Source: Alistipes sp.
GTDB taxonomy: Bacteria; Bacteroidota; Bacteroidia; Bacteroidales; Rikenellaceae
Assembly: GCA_017631285.1 (NCBI GenBank)
Contig: JAGBTO010000032.1
Location: 1-64,000, forward strand
Length of the DNA stretch: 64,000 nt
Reading direction: 5' to 3'
Shown piece after piece: positions 26,172 to 36,084 of this stretch. Position 1 is the stretch's first letter, and each line of letters begins with the position of its first letter. The position numbers and the translations under genes were made by a program. The notes under the pieces are model-generated. The model ran no database searches and was not told the origin of the DNA. It saw only the letters and a list, made by a program, of their open reading frames with translations.

Positions 26172-28175
26172 TTAATTTAGTCTCTTTTTCAACTCCTCAA
26201 CTGATATTTCTATCATGACAGGTTTTCCCATAGGAGAGAAACTGTAATTTTCACATTCACACAACTTATCAAGTAGCTCTTGAGCCTGTACTCTATCTCC
26301 AATAACGACTTTACGAGAACCCCTCGCAGCCATTATTCGAGCAAGGTCTTCACGTATGCGTTCAACTACATTGCCATGTTGTTCCACCTCGCGCAACATA
26401 TCGTACAGCAATACATCCATCTGCTCGCCAGCCATGTTTGAAGGTATGCCATTAACAGAAACCATGCCTTCACCTCGCAATTCAAGGTCGAAGCCCAATG
26501 CAACAAACTCAACCTCATGCTCCTCGAGTAAAGCATAATCATCTTTCGACAAAATCAACTCTTCGGGAAAGAGTAATTTTTGTGAGGCACAACTTCCCAC
26601 TTGCAACATAGACATATATCCATCGTAAAGCAAACGCTCCTTTACTCGACTCATATCTACAATCATGCAACGTCCTCCACTCATAGCCATCACATATCCT
26701 CCACCCAAAGGCATAACATCACTAAACGACAATTTAGTATCTATTGCAAGACTCTGCTGCACTGATGAATAAGGAACAAACTCTAAATGCGACTCTTCTT
26801 CGTCATCAACAAACTCGCTAAGATTAACTCCTGAGGAAAATGAAGCAATAGGGATATCCACATATTGCGACGATTCGATTTGCGACATCGCGCCACCCAA
26901 CAAATCACTTTGCTGAGACATATCACTCCATGCAATATCACTAAGGTGATTATCCCAGCCTCGAGGTGCAGCTCCGCCCTTAGCGGAAGGTATCTTTGTG
27001 GCAACCGCACCTTGCGAGAACTCATCCGCAATAGATGGCGTTGATAAATAGCCTTCAGCAAATGGATTATAATCGACATTATCAGAGGTTGAAGGCTCAG
27101 AGTATATATAACCATCCTCACAACTTCCCATAACCGGAATCTCAACTTCTGCCTGTTCGAAATCCATCATACCGACACTACCACTCTTCGCAAGCGTACT
27201 GCGTACTGCCGCACTGATAATCTGGTTCACATCATCAGCATCAGCAAAATGCACTTCAGTTTTATGTGGTGATACATTAACATCTACCCTATCAGGCTCC
27301 ACCGTAAGATAAAGGAAATACGACGGTGAGCAATTCTCGGGAATAAGTTTATCATAGGCACGCATTATGGCTCGATAGATTTGAGGAGAGCGAAAATAAC
27401 GTCCATTCACAAATAGATACTGCTCGGCATTCTTCTGCTTTGCTGCCGCAGGACGCCCTACATAACCTTTTATGTTAACGATTGAGGTATTCACATCAAC
27501 ATCCAAAAGATTGGTTTTGATATGTTTGCCCACTACATCTATGATACGCTCCATGAGCGATGCCGAAGCAAGTGTAATAATCGGCATATCATTCGACATA
27601 AGTTCACATCTTACCTGTGGATTACACAAGGCAACTTGGCGAAAGACCTTCTTGATTTCAGTCACCATTTTATTCCTATCACCATTGAACTTACGGCGTG
27701 CCGGAGCTGTATAAAAGAGATTACGCACAAAGAACTGCGATCCTACAGGACACATCGTAGGAGTTTGTGACACAAATTCTCCGCCATTCACTATGGTCAC
27801 CGTACCAATTTCGTCATTCTTTTGGCGAGTACGGAGTTCCACCTGAGCAACAGCTGCAATTGACGCCAAAGCCTCACCTCTAAAGCCAAAAGTATGCAAA
27901 CGATATACATCGTCGAAATTGCGAATCTTACTTGTTGCATGACGGTCAAATGCCATACGTGCATCGATGGGCGACATACCACAACCGTCATCTATAATCT
28001 GAATCAGTTCCAATCCAGCATTACGGAAATTTACAGTTACAGACCTTGCTCCAGCATCAATAGCATTCTCCATCATCTCCTTTACTACCGATGAAGGGTT
28101 ATCAACCACCTCTCCAGCAGCAATTTGATTAGCTACAATCTCAGGCAAAAGTTGTATTTTATTTTCTTTCTCCAT
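26172..28175 (-). CDS. mutL: DNA mismatch repair protein MutL
   Basis: MutL couples MutS mismatch recognition to downstream repair. I chose the ATG at 28175; a GTG at 28193 would add six residues. The GHKL ATPase motifs are intact: NQIAAGEVV, ENAIDAGA, DDGCGM and TFGFRGEAL. The C-terminal dimerisation domain (about 480-667) lacks both the DQHA endonuclease motif (VDMSRVKERLLYD in its place) and the CPHGRP motif (YSFSPMGKP in its place), so it should have no metal-dependent nicking activity. A low-complexity linker joins the halves. It follows a small membrane protein gene by 7 nt in the grpE-dnaJ run. Confidence 0.95.
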   Translation of the reverse strand: MEKENKIQLLPEIVANQIAAGEVVDNPSSVVKEMMENAIDAGARSVTVNFRNAGLELIQIIDDGCGMSPIDARMAFDRHATSKIRNFDDVYRLHTFGFRGEALASIAAVAQVELRTRQKNDEIGTVTIVNGGEFVSQTPTMCPVGSQFFVRNLFYTAPARRKFNGDRNKMVTEIKKVFRQVALCNPQVRCELMSNDMPIITLASASLMERIIDVVGKHIKTNLLDVDVNTSIVNIKGYVGRPAAAKQKNAEQYLFVNGRYFRSPQIYRAIMRAYDKLIPENCSPSYFLYLTVEPDRVDVNVSPHKTEVHFADADDVNQIISAAVRSTLAKSGSVGMMDFEQAEVEIPVMGSCEDGYIYSEPSTSDNVDYNPFAEGYLSTPSIADEFSQGAVATKIPSAKGGAAPRGWDNHLSDIAWSDMSQQSDLLGGAMSQIESSQYVDIPIASFSSGVNLSEFVDDEEESHLEFVPYSSVQQSLAIDTKLSFSDVMPLGGGYVMAMSGGRCMIVDMSRVKERLLYDGYMSMLQVGSCASQKLLFPEELILSKDDYALLEEHEVEFVALGFDLELRGEGMVSVNGIPSNMAGEQMDVLLYDMLREVEQHGNVVERIREDLARIMAARGSRKVVIGDRVQAQELLDKLCECENYSFSPMGKPVMIEISVEELKKRLN

Positions 28176-28200
28176 ACTCGGCTTGGGTGACACTCACCTG

Positions 28201-28647
28201 CTATTCTACAATTTCAATCTCATCACCCTCCTCATAATCATTGGGAACGATGATTAAAGGTGCATATGGGTCAAATGCATCCACCTCCTGCTGTTGTTGC
28301 TCATATTGCTTTACTGAAGAATCAGTCGTTGCCATCTCAAAAATATTCCCCAAACGAGGAATAAGCATATAGATTAACACTGCAAGCAATATCAAAGCTA
28401 CACCCATAGTCCACATCTTTATATGCTTTTCAGATTGGTTTTTCTTCGCCTCCTGCTCACGACGTAGATCGCGTGCTTCGCGCTTTGCCTTGATATATTT
28501 TCCTGGTGTATATTCGCCACCATCGTCCAATCGCTCACCTCGGAGTTCTGTACGACGCTGCTCACGCGCCTCCTTTGCTGGATCGTAGTAACGAGGCGTG
28601 TAATTGAAGTTATTAGCGTGACGCTTATAAGGTGAAAACCATCCCAT
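28201..28647 (-). CDS. Small single-pass membrane protein conserved near mutL, unknown function
   Basis: This 148-residue protein starts with HANNFNYTPRYYDPAKEA, a pattern I recall in Bacteroidetes proteins sometimes misnamed riboflavin synthase subunit. A long basic and acidic helix (about 22-75) precedes one membrane helix (about 79-98), and the tail is acidic. The topology would put the basic part in the cytoplasm. It lies 17 nt after dnaJ and 25 nt before the chosen mutL start. No function can be assigned. Confidence 0.75.
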   Translation of the reverse strand: MGWFSPYKRHANNFNYTPRYYDPAKEAREQRRTELRGERLDDGGEYTPGKYIKAKREARDLRREQEAKKNQSEKHIKMWTMGVALILLAVLIYMLIPRLGNIFEMATTDSSVKQYEQQQQEVDAFDPYAPLIIVPNDYEEGDEIEIVE

Positions 28648-28664
28648 ACTGCTTGAAAATTTTA

Positions 28665-29819
28665 TTATCTAAAGAAATTCTTCATGCGCTCAAAGATATT
28701 CTGTCGCTCAACACTCTCGGCATGTTTAAAGTGAGGTTGTTCAGAGAGTTTCTCAACCAACCCACGCTCCTCGGAATTAAGAGTGTCGGGAATTGTAATA
28801 TCTACAACAATCAAAATATCACCTCGACCATATCCATTTACATCGGGCAATCCCTTGCCTCGCAAACGCAACACCTTGCCAGCATGAGTACCTGGGGCTA
28901 TCTTTATCTTGGCGCGACCATCAATAGTTGGCACTTCAACTTCTCCGCCAAGAATACATGTGGTAACAGGCAGATTGAGATTATGAATCAAATCATTGCC
29001 ATCTCGCACCAATTCTGGATTGTGCTCCTCCTCTATTACTACCAACAAATCTCCATTCACTCCTCCATGACGAGCTGCGTTACCCTTACCCGAAACAGTA
29101 ACAGCCATACCCTCGCCAACACCTGCTGGAATCTTAATTTCAACCACTTCATCGCCACGCACAGCACCCTCGCCTGAGCACTTATCACATTTGGCTGTAA
29201 TGACCTTACCCTCGCCGTTACATGTAGGGCAAACTCCCTGGGTCTGCATACGACCAAAGAATGTGTTTTCAACTCGAGTGACATAACCAGAGCCGTTACA
29301 TGTCGTACATGTTGAATACGATGACGAGTCCTTTGCACCCGTACCACCACACTTTTCGCACGCAACAGTCTTATTTATCTTCAACTTTTTAGTTGTTCCA
29401 TTGGCAATTTCAGCAAGAGTTAGCTTCACCTTTACACGTATATCGCTACCACGATTTACTCGTCTGCCGCCACCTCCGCGTGATGAAAATCCGCCAAAAT
29501 GGCCACCAAAAATATCACCAAACTGCGAGAAGATATCCTCCATTGAGAAGCCACCGCCGAAGCCACCACCGAAGCCACCACCTGCAGCTCCATTCATACC
29601 CGCATGACCAAATTGGTCGTAACGAGCTCTTTTGTCGGGATTCGACAACACATCGTAAGCCTCTGCGGCCTCTTTAAACTTCTCCTCAGCCTCCTTATCA
29701 CCTGGATTCTTGTCGGGGTGATACTTGATGGCTGCTTTACGGTAGGCCTTCTTTATCTGATCGGCATTAGCATTTTTCTCAACACCTAACACCTCGTAAT
29801 AATCCCTTTTTTCTGCCAT
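28665..29819 (-). CDS. dnaJ: Chaperone protein DnaJ
   Basis: This Hsp40 co-chaperone stimulates the DnaK ATPase. The J domain carries HPD at 34-36; a Gly/Phe-rich linker ([12 protein letters not shown] region, about 75-125) follows; four CxxCxGxG zinc motifs are visible ([32 protein letters not shown]); and two C-terminal substrate-binding domains end the 384-residue chain. It is 12 nt downstream of grpE, so the two are co-expressed. dnaK is not in the window. Confidence 0.97.
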   Translation of the reverse strand: MAEKRDYYEVLGVEKNANADQIKKAYRKAAIKYHPDKNPGDKEAEEKFKEAAEAYDVLSNPDKRARYDQFGHAGMNGAAGGGFGGGFGGGFSMEDIFSQFGDIFGGHFGGFSSRGGGGRRVNRGSDIRVKVKLTLAEIANGTTKKLKINKTVACEKCGGTGAKDSSSYSTCTTCNGSGYVTRVENTFFGRMQTQGVCPTCNGEGKVITAKCDKCSGEGAVRGDEVVEIKIPAGVGEGMAVTVSGKGNAARHGGVNGDLLVVIEEEHNPELVRDGNDLIHNLNLPVTTCILGGEVEVPTIDGRAKIKIAPGTHAGKVLRLRGKGLPDVNGYGRGDILIVVDITIPDTLNSEERGLVEKLSEQPHFKHAESVERQNIFERMKNFFR

Positions 29820-29831
29820 TGTCCCTTAGAT

Positions 29832-30443
29832 TTACTCACCTACTACAACTTTAGCGTAACGCAAAACCTTCTCGCCCAACATATAACCACGTTGCACAAC
29901 ATCGATAATCTTACCTTTCTTATCCTCACCTGCTGCAAAACGTGCTACAGCCTCATGAAAATCAGGATCAAATTCCTTATCTTGAGCATCAATCTCTGTT
30001 ACATTTTTTTGACGCAATGCCTCTTCAAACTTCTGCAATACGAGTTTTTCTCCCTCACGCAAAGCTGCGATATCGTCACTCTTCTCTGATGCGGCCACTG
30101 CACGATGCATATCGTCCAAAACCGACAACATCGACTTAATAACGTCCGAGCCTCCGCTTGCTACAAGATCCATTTTCTCACGCAAAGTGCGCTTGCGATA
30201 GTTATCAAACTCGGCTTGAAGACGTATATATTTATCTTTCCAAACTGCAATAATCTCCTCAGGTGATGGCTCAGCCTCGGCTACAGGCTGCTCTGCCTCA
30301 CCCTCTGCCAATGTGTCAGCAGAAGGCTGCTCCTCATCTGCCACATTGGCACACGATGAACCTTCGCACGATGGATTACCATCGGCATCATTAAAAGTCT
30401 TTTCCTCCTTAACCTCTTGATCCTTAACCTTTTCGTTTGTCAT
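29832..30443 (-). CDS. grpE: Nucleotide exchange factor GrpE
   Basis: GrpE releases ADP from DnaK. The 203-residue protein has an acidic, disordered N-terminal extension (1-65), a long coiled coil (KDKYIRLQAEFDNYRKRTLREK, about 68-120 in part) and the C-terminal beta domain ending in GYMLGEKVLRYAKVVVG. The extension contains two Cys in NPSCEGSSCAN, which is unusual. It precedes dnaJ by 12 nt and follows the rsmI-like gene after 56 nt, so a separate promoter in that gap is possible, although no clean TAnnTTTG box was found there. Confidence 0.96.
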   Translation of the reverse strand: MTNEKVKDQEVKEEKTFNDADGNPSCEGSSCANVADEEQPSADTLAEGEAEQPVAEAEPSPEEIIAVWKDKYIRLQAEFDNYRKRTLREKMDLVASGGSDVIKSMLSVLDDMHRAVAASEKSDDIAALREGEKLVLQKFEEALRQKNVTEIDAQDKEFDPDFHEAVARFAAGEDKKGKIIDVVQRGYMLGEKVLRYAKVVVGE

Positions 30444-30499
30444 ATCTTAATGTTTTTTCGTATTTCTTATTCTATATAGCACAAATTATATGCCCTTTC

Positions 30500-31210
30500 C
30501 TATCCTATGATAAATATGGTTGGACGTTTAGCAATATTTGGCATAGAGCTTTTACGCCATTGCGCAATGCTACGCGTTGAAATCAACTCTTCGGGAGAGG
30601 TGATGTCGCATGCGACAGTTAATCGAGTCTCCGCACCACAAACCTGCAACATCTGCTCCATGAGTTTTACGTTGCGATAGGGAGCTTCGATAAAAATCTG
30701 AGACTGACGCTCCTGTTGCGCCCTTCGTTCTAAAGTTTTCAATACCTTTGCTCTTTCGGGGGGCTTTACTGGCAAATAGCCATTAAAGGCAAATGACTGT
30801 CCATTTTGCCCTGATGCCATAAGAGCAAGCAAAATTGATGATGGACCCACCAATGGTACCACTCTAATACCCTTGCGATGACAAGCCTCCACAACTAACG
30901 CCCCAGGGTCTGCAACACCAGGTACACCTGCCTCGGAAATAACACCCGCCGAGCGACCTTCCAGGATAGGTTTTATCATCTGTTCAATGGCAACTCCTGC
31001 TACAGTATGCTCATTAAGCTCGACAAATTCCAGGTCATCAATACGTTTAGCGATCCTAGCCTTCGATAGGAAACGACGTGCCGAACGAATATTCTCAACT
31101 ATAAAATAGTCCAAACTGTCAATAAGCTTGCCATTTGCCGCAGGTATAACATCATACACCTCGGTAGAGTCCGAAATCGGACATGGTATCATATATAAAA
31201 CGCCCGCCAT
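30500..31210 (-). CDS. SAM-dependent methyltransferase, RsmI-like paralogue
   Basis: This 236-residue protein has the tetrapyrrole-methylase fold of RsmI, which 2'-O-methylates C1402 of 16S rRNA. GVISEAGVPGVADPGALVV and VPLVGPSSILLALMASG are typical. The N-terminal GTPIGNLxDIT motif of true RsmI is replaced by IPCPISDSTEVYDVIP, so it is probably a paralogue with another target, as I recall for other Bacteroidetes. The start overlaps the murF-alr stop by one base. Confidence 0.82.
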   Translation of the reverse strand: MAGVLYMIPCPISDSTEVYDVIPAANGKLIDSLDYFIVENIRSARRFLSKARIAKRIDDLEFVELNEHTVAGVAIEQMIKPILEGRSAGVISEAGVPGVADPGALVVEACHRKGIRVVPLVGPSSILLALMASGQNGQSFAFNGYLPVKPPERAKVLKTLERRAQQERQSQIFIEAPYRNVKLMEQMLQVCGAETRLTVACDITSPEELISTRSIAQWRKSSMPNIAKRPTIFIIG

Positions 31211-33573
31211 TATTCTCTTACATAAATTCGTTTTACACGTGCAGAAACCGATGTTAGTATTTCGTAAGGTATCGTATCCAGCACCTTTGCCATATCCTCA
31301 GAAGTATTACCAGCCATGGCTGAGAAGACATTCACCTGATCACCCTCCTGAACACCAACAACATCAGTCACATCTATCATACAGCTATCCATACATATCC
31401 TACCCACCGTAGGTGCAGCATATCCTCCAACAAGCATCGACCAACACCCCCCGCCCAAACGACGGTTCAAGCCATCAGCATAACCTATTGGTATTGTCGC
31501 TATCAGACTATCGCGGGTGAGCACCTGACTACGTCCATATCCAATAGCCTCACCCTTCTTGCGCTCTCGAATCTGCACAATACGAGTTTTTAAGGCTGCA
31601 ACCGGTTGTAACTCTTCATTATGTTGATAGCCATAACCATACAAGCCCAAGCCTAGACGACACATATCAAACTGCGCCTCAGGGAAACGCTCTATGGCTG
31701 CCGAGTTGGCAATATGACGAATAACATCATAAGGTAAAGCATCTATAATAGTGCTACTCATTTTATCGAAACGCGCAATTTGGTCACGAGTAAAATCATC
31801 CTGCAATGGATCATCAGCACAGGATAGATGGGCAAATATAGTTGCTACTTTAATACCCTTTTGCAATTGCAACTCTTCAATAAGCTGAGGCAGTTCCTCT
31901 TCGACAAAGCCTAGACGATGCATGCCGGTGTCGAGTTTAATATGAATAGGGTAATTATGCGCTCCGTAACGCCCAACGCTACATGCAAAATCGCTTAATG
32001 AATGAAAACTATATATCTCAGGCTCAAGCCTGTAATTTATCATTTTATCGAAGCTGCCAGCATCGGCATTCAGCACCACAATAGGCATCGTAATACCTTT
32101 TTCGCGAAGCGTGATACCCTCATCAGCAAATGCCACAGCCAAATAATTGACACCTAAATATTGCATGAGTTGAGCAACCTCTACATCTCCTGCGCCATAG
32201 CTGCTGGCCTTAACCATCGCCACCAAGCGGTGATTCATAGGCAGAAACCTACGGAAATATCCAACATTATGGGTCATAGCATCGAGATTAACCTCCAATA
32301 CTGTAGTATGGCTCTTACGTTCTAAATGATGACATATACGCTCAAACTGTTGGCGACGATTACCCTTTAACAAGACGGTTCTACCGTAAATATCCTCATG
32401 TTTAATGCCTCGCATCAAAGCCTCGGTATTATTGTAAAAATCACTACCCGCCGCAAACTTATCGGCATGCAGTGCTATACGTTCGCCCACACCAATAAAC
32501 TTAGTAACCCGTGCATTCTTAACAAGTTGAGCCACTCGCTCATATAGTTCATCGTCATTCATTCCGCTTTGCAATATATCCGACACAATAGCTGTCGTAG
32601 CATTACCCAATGCTACACTACGCAAAGTATCCAGTGCCAATGCCAATGAATTTATATCTGAATTATATGAGTCATTTATGAGTATAGATTTCGACTCACC
32701 CTCTTTAACTTCTAAACGCATTGCCAACGAAGCAGGAGCAAGCACCACATCCTCATATCCCAACCAACGACACAAGCACTTCACCACTTGTGCATTTGCG
32801 ATGGTAATGGCGTTGCTACTATCAACCTCCGCTACATCATAATGAATAGCATCGACCATACAACATTGCAACTGCAATCGTGCTAGTACCTCAGCCAATT
32901 CCGAATACGATGAATGATATATCAAAGTTTTGGCGTGTTGTGCCAATATAAGTTTTTGCTCTATCTTTTCATTCAGAGATGAGAAATTTGCTTGGTGAGC
33001 ATCTCCAATTGAGGTAATAACAGCAATATCAGGACGTATCATCTTCTCCAAGCGTTGCATCTCACCCACCTCTGATATTCCAGCCTCGATAAACGCAACA
33101 TCCTCATCACCCTCAATCATCAAAAGCGACAATGCTACTCCAAGTTGAGAATTATAACTCATTGGCGAAGCAAAAAATTTCACTCTTTGAGGCAGAGAGC
33201 GAGCAACCCATTCCTTAACTACAGTCTTTCCATTTGAGCCTGTGATAGCAACAACCACCCCCTTAAATGCATTACGGTGTGATGCAGCAAAACTCTGCAA
33301 TGCTTTTAACGCATTTTCAACCACGACATATCCCACTCCAGTCCTATCTAATACTTGCTCTGCGGTTTCAACCACAAAGGCTCTGATACCAGAGTTATAC
33401 ATGTCGGTAATATAGTTGTGGGAATCATGATTCTCACCTCGCATAGCCACAAACATAGCTCCATCGCCAAATAGGCAACTGCGCGAGTCTGTAACCACAT
33501 CTCGCACTACCAAGTCCTCGCCATAATGCTTACCACCGCACATGCGAGCAATTTCCGATAGAGTATATTTCAC
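31210..33573 (-). CDS. Bifunctional MurF ligase / alanine racemase
   Basis: This fusion joins two steps of peptidoglycan precursor synthesis. Residues about 1-420 are MurF (UDP-MurNAc-tripeptide:D-Ala-D-Ala ligase) with the ATP loop ITGSNGKTVVKEW and NDSYNSD. Residues about 425-787 are alanine racemase with the PLP-binding Lys in MVKASSYGAG and the C-terminal GRICMDSCMIDVT. The 787-residue length fits the fusion known in Bacteroidetes. It shares one base with mutS2 upstream and one with the rsmI-like gene downstream, a tightly coupled arrangement. Confidence 0.96.
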   Translation of the reverse strand: MKYTLSEIARMCGGKHYGEDLVVRDVVTDSRSCLFGDGAMFVAMRGENHDSHNYITDMYNSGIRAFVVETAEQVLDRTGVGYVVVENALKALQSFAASHRNAFKGVVVAITGSNGKTVVKEWVARSLPQRVKFFASPMSYNSQLGVALSLLMIEGDEDVAFIEAGISEVGEMQRLEKMIRPDIAVITSIGDAHQANFSSLNEKIEQKLILAQHAKTLIYHSSYSELAEVLARLQLQCCMVDAIHYDVAEVDSSNAITIANAQVVKCLCRWLGYEDVVLAPASLAMRLEVKEGESKSILINDSYNSDINSLALALDTLRSVALGNATTAIVSDILQSGMNDDELYERVAQLVKNARVTKFIGVGERIALHADKFAAGSDFYNNTEALMRGIKHEDIYGRTVLLKGNRRQQFERICHHLERKSHTTVLEVNLDAMTHNVGYFRRFLPMNHRLVAMVKASSYGAGDVEVAQLMQYLGVNYLAVAFADEGITLREKGITMPIVVLNADAGSFDKMINYRLEPEIYSFHSLSDFACSVGRYGAHNYPIHIKLDTGMHRLGFVEEELPQLIEELQLQKGIKVATIFAHLSCADDPLQDDFTRDQIARFDKMSSTIIDALPYDVIRHIANSAAIERFPEAQFDMCRLGLGLYGYGYQHNEELQPVAALKTRIVQIRERKKGEAIGYGRSQVLTRDSLIATIPIGYADGLNRRLGGGCWSMLVGGYAAPTVGRICMDSCMIDVTDVVGVQEGDQVNVFSAMAGNTSEDMAKVLDTIPYEILTSVSARVKRIYVRE

Positions 33574-36071
33574 TATAAATCGTTTTTAAATCTTACAACT
33601 GTAATTCCTGCACCACCACGGTCGGCATGCTCATCCTTCGCTGATTCAACTTCAGGAATACTACGCAAATATCGACGTATCTCCTGCTGTAATGCTCCTG
33701 TACCCTTGCCATGCAGAATAGTAACACCGCCTACACCAACCATTAAAGCATCATCAACCAAATCCTGAACAACCTCCAACGCCTCAACAGCTCGCATACC
33801 TCTCACATCAACACTATCGCGGAAGTTAAGCTTGCGCGACGATATATCAACCGACAAAACAGTACGTGGCTGCACGGGACGAATCGACTTCTTATATTCA
33901 GCATTTGATACCACGATAAGTTTCTCCTTCTCCACCATTGTGAGTATCTGACCAAATGCCACCTGAGCCTTCTTGCCCTTGATACTTTGCACCACACCCA
34001 GCACCTCCTGGCCCTCAATCTTTACCTTAGAGCCAACTTCAATAGGCTTTGGTGCAGGTACTGCAAGTTCAGAATCGATGATAGAGGCTTTACCTTGACG
34101 CTTCTTATTCTCCTCACGACGTGCCATGCGACGCTTCAGACGTTCCATCTCGCGGTCCACCTGCTCGCTATCGAATGCCGATTCGCTCTTTTCTACCGTA
34201 TCCTTGAATTCATCTAACTCACGACGAGCCAAACGAGTAAGTTCTTTCTCGGCCTGAGCCTCCTTGATTGTACGGATTGTATTTTCAATATGGCGGTTAG
34301 CATCGGCAATAAGACGTTGTGCCTCCTCCTTGGCCTTTAAAATAATCTCCTTACGTTCCTCCTTAATACGAGCCAACTGTTGCTCATAAGTTATCTCCAA
34401 CTCCTCAACCTTACGGTCTGTCTGACGTATGCGGTCACGTTTCTGTGACCAATATCTGCGATCACGAGCAATCTCACGCAACTGACGCTCAAGATTTATA
34501 TGGTCACTACCCGCCTTTTCGCTTGCGACACGTATAATATCCTCGGGCAAACCTATCTTGCGAGCTATCTCCACCGCAAAAGAACTACCTGGCTTGCCTT
34601 GCTCAAGTTGGAACAGAGGACATATATTCTGCACATCAAACATCATTGCACCATTGGCAATCCCCTCAGTCGAAGTAGCGTAATATTTAATATTTGAATA
34701 GTGGGTAGTTATCACTCCATAACACCCCTTTTCCAGCAATCTATCAAGAATAGCCTCGGCTATTGCACCTCCAATCACAGGTTCGGTTCCAGAACCAAAC
34801 TCATCGATAAGTACAAGTGTCTTTGACGATGCAGCCTGCAACATATTCTTCATATTGAGCAAATGTGATGAATAGGTCGAAAGGTCATTATCCATCGATT
34901 GCTCATCACCTATATCAATACAAATACTTTCAAAGATGGGCAATTCGCTCATCTGGCCAGCAGTTACGGGAAATCCACATTGGAACATATACTGCACAAT
35001 ACCCGTTGTCTTCAGACACACCGACTTACCTCCGGCGTTAGGACCCGAAATAACCAATATATGCTTCTCTCGATCGAGTTGCATATCAAGCGGAACAACA
35101 ATCTTATTTTCGCGCTTGAGTGTCTGTGCCAATAAGGGATGAAAAGCATGACGCAGAACCATACGGCCATCATCCGAAACTATAGGTTTGCCTGCGCCAT
35201 TGTCAATGGCCCAACGAGCTTTTGCTCTGACTGCATCAATATCTGCCAAATATTCACCAGCAACAGCTATAGGCTCGGCATCAGGACGTATTTCTTCTGT
35301 GAACTCAGTCAGCAAACGTACAATCTCACGGCGCTCGGCATACTCCAACTCTTTGAGCTGATTATTAAGTTCAACTACCTCAACTGGCTCAACATAAAAT
35401 GTTTTTCCCGTGGCTGACTCATCATGTATAAAACCATTTAGCTTGCGTTTATTTGCGGCCGACACAGGTATCACCGCGCGACCATCACGGATTGAAATCA
35501 TTGCCTCGGCATCAACAATACCCGCACGCTTGGCATTATTTAGAACTTGCTGCAAACGTTTGGACACCTGACCTTCGTGTTCACGTATTGCACGTCGCAA
35601 CTGCACCAACTCCGACGAGGCTCCATCACGAATATACCCCTCGTCATCTACAAGTTGATTAATGCGACGTATAATATCGGGGAATATACATACTCTCTCA
35701 CTACGGTCACTCAAACGAGGATACTGTCCTTTACCTCGGCTAGTAATAAAACCGACCATGTTCCCCACCGCAGTCAATGCTTGACGCAAGATAACAAGCT
35801 CCTCGGCTGTAAGAAATGCGCCCTCGACAGATATCTTTGACAAGATACCATCCACATCGGGAAATTCATCACGTGGGGCATCCACATCGAGCATAAGTAG
35901 CACACGCATCTCGTCAGCAATCTCTTGACGAAATTCGATTTCGCGACGCGATGTAGAGAATTTCTCAGCACGAATTATATCTCGTGCCGCACGCATACTA
36001 CATAACTCCACCACCTGCTCACGCAGTCGGTCGAAGCCTATCTTTTGTTCAAAATTTGCTGGATAAATCAT
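33573..36071 (-). CDS. mutS2: Endonuclease/ribosome-rescue factor MutS2
   Basis: MutS2 acts on branched DNA or on collided ribosomes rather than mismatches. The 832-residue chain has no mismatch-binding domain I. The core and clamp are followed by the ABC ATPase (Walker A GPNAGGKSVCLKT, Walker B TLVLIDEFGSGTEP), a long coiled coil (about 520-650), a KOW-like segment (about 670-720) and a C-terminal Smr domain (about 755-832; DVRGMRAVEAL, HGKGTGALQ). Thus both halves look active. It starts 13 nt after the MCE gene. Confidence 0.96.
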   Translation of the reverse strand: MIYPANFEQKIGFDRLREQVVELCSMRAARDIIRAEKFSTSRREIEFRQEIADEMRVLLMLDVDAPRDEFPDVDGILSKISVEGAFLTAEELVILRQALTAVGNMVGFITSRGKGQYPRLSDRSERVCIFPDIIRRINQLVDDEGYIRDGASSELVQLRRAIREHEGQVSKRLQQVLNNAKRAGIVDAEAMISIRDGRAVIPVSAANKRKLNGFIHDESATGKTFYVEPVEVVELNNQLKELEYAERREIVRLLTEFTEEIRPDAEPIAVAGEYLADIDAVRAKARWAIDNGAGKPIVSDDGRMVLRHAFHPLLAQTLKRENKIVVPLDMQLDREKHILVISGPNAGGKSVCLKTTGIVQYMFQCGFPVTAGQMSELPIFESICIDIGDEQSMDNDLSTYSSHLLNMKNMLQAASSKTLVLIDEFGSGTEPVIGGAIAEAILDRLLEKGCYGVITTHYSNIKYYATSTEGIANGAMMFDVQNICPLFQLEQGKPGSSFAVEIARKIGLPEDIIRVASEKAGSDHINLERQLREIARDRRYWSQKRDRIRQTDRKVEELEITYEQQLARIKEERKEIILKAKEEAQRLIADANRHIENTIRTIKEAQAEKELTRLARRELDEFKDTVEKSESAFDSEQVDREMERLKRRMARREENKKRQGKASIIDSELAVPAPKPIEVGSKVKIEGQEVLGVVQSIKGKKAQVAFGQILTMVEKEKLIVVSNAEYKKSIRPVQPRTVLSVDISSRKLNFRDSVDVRGMRAVEALEVVQDLVDDALMVGVGGVTILHGKGTGALQQEIRRYLRSIPEVESAKDEHADRGGAGITVVRFKNDL

Positions 36072-36084
36072 CTCTTACGATAAA

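Noticed and set aside
28632..29177. 181-residue plus-strand frame antisense to dnaJ
   Set aside because: The dnaJ product is unmistakable and this frame has no features of its own.
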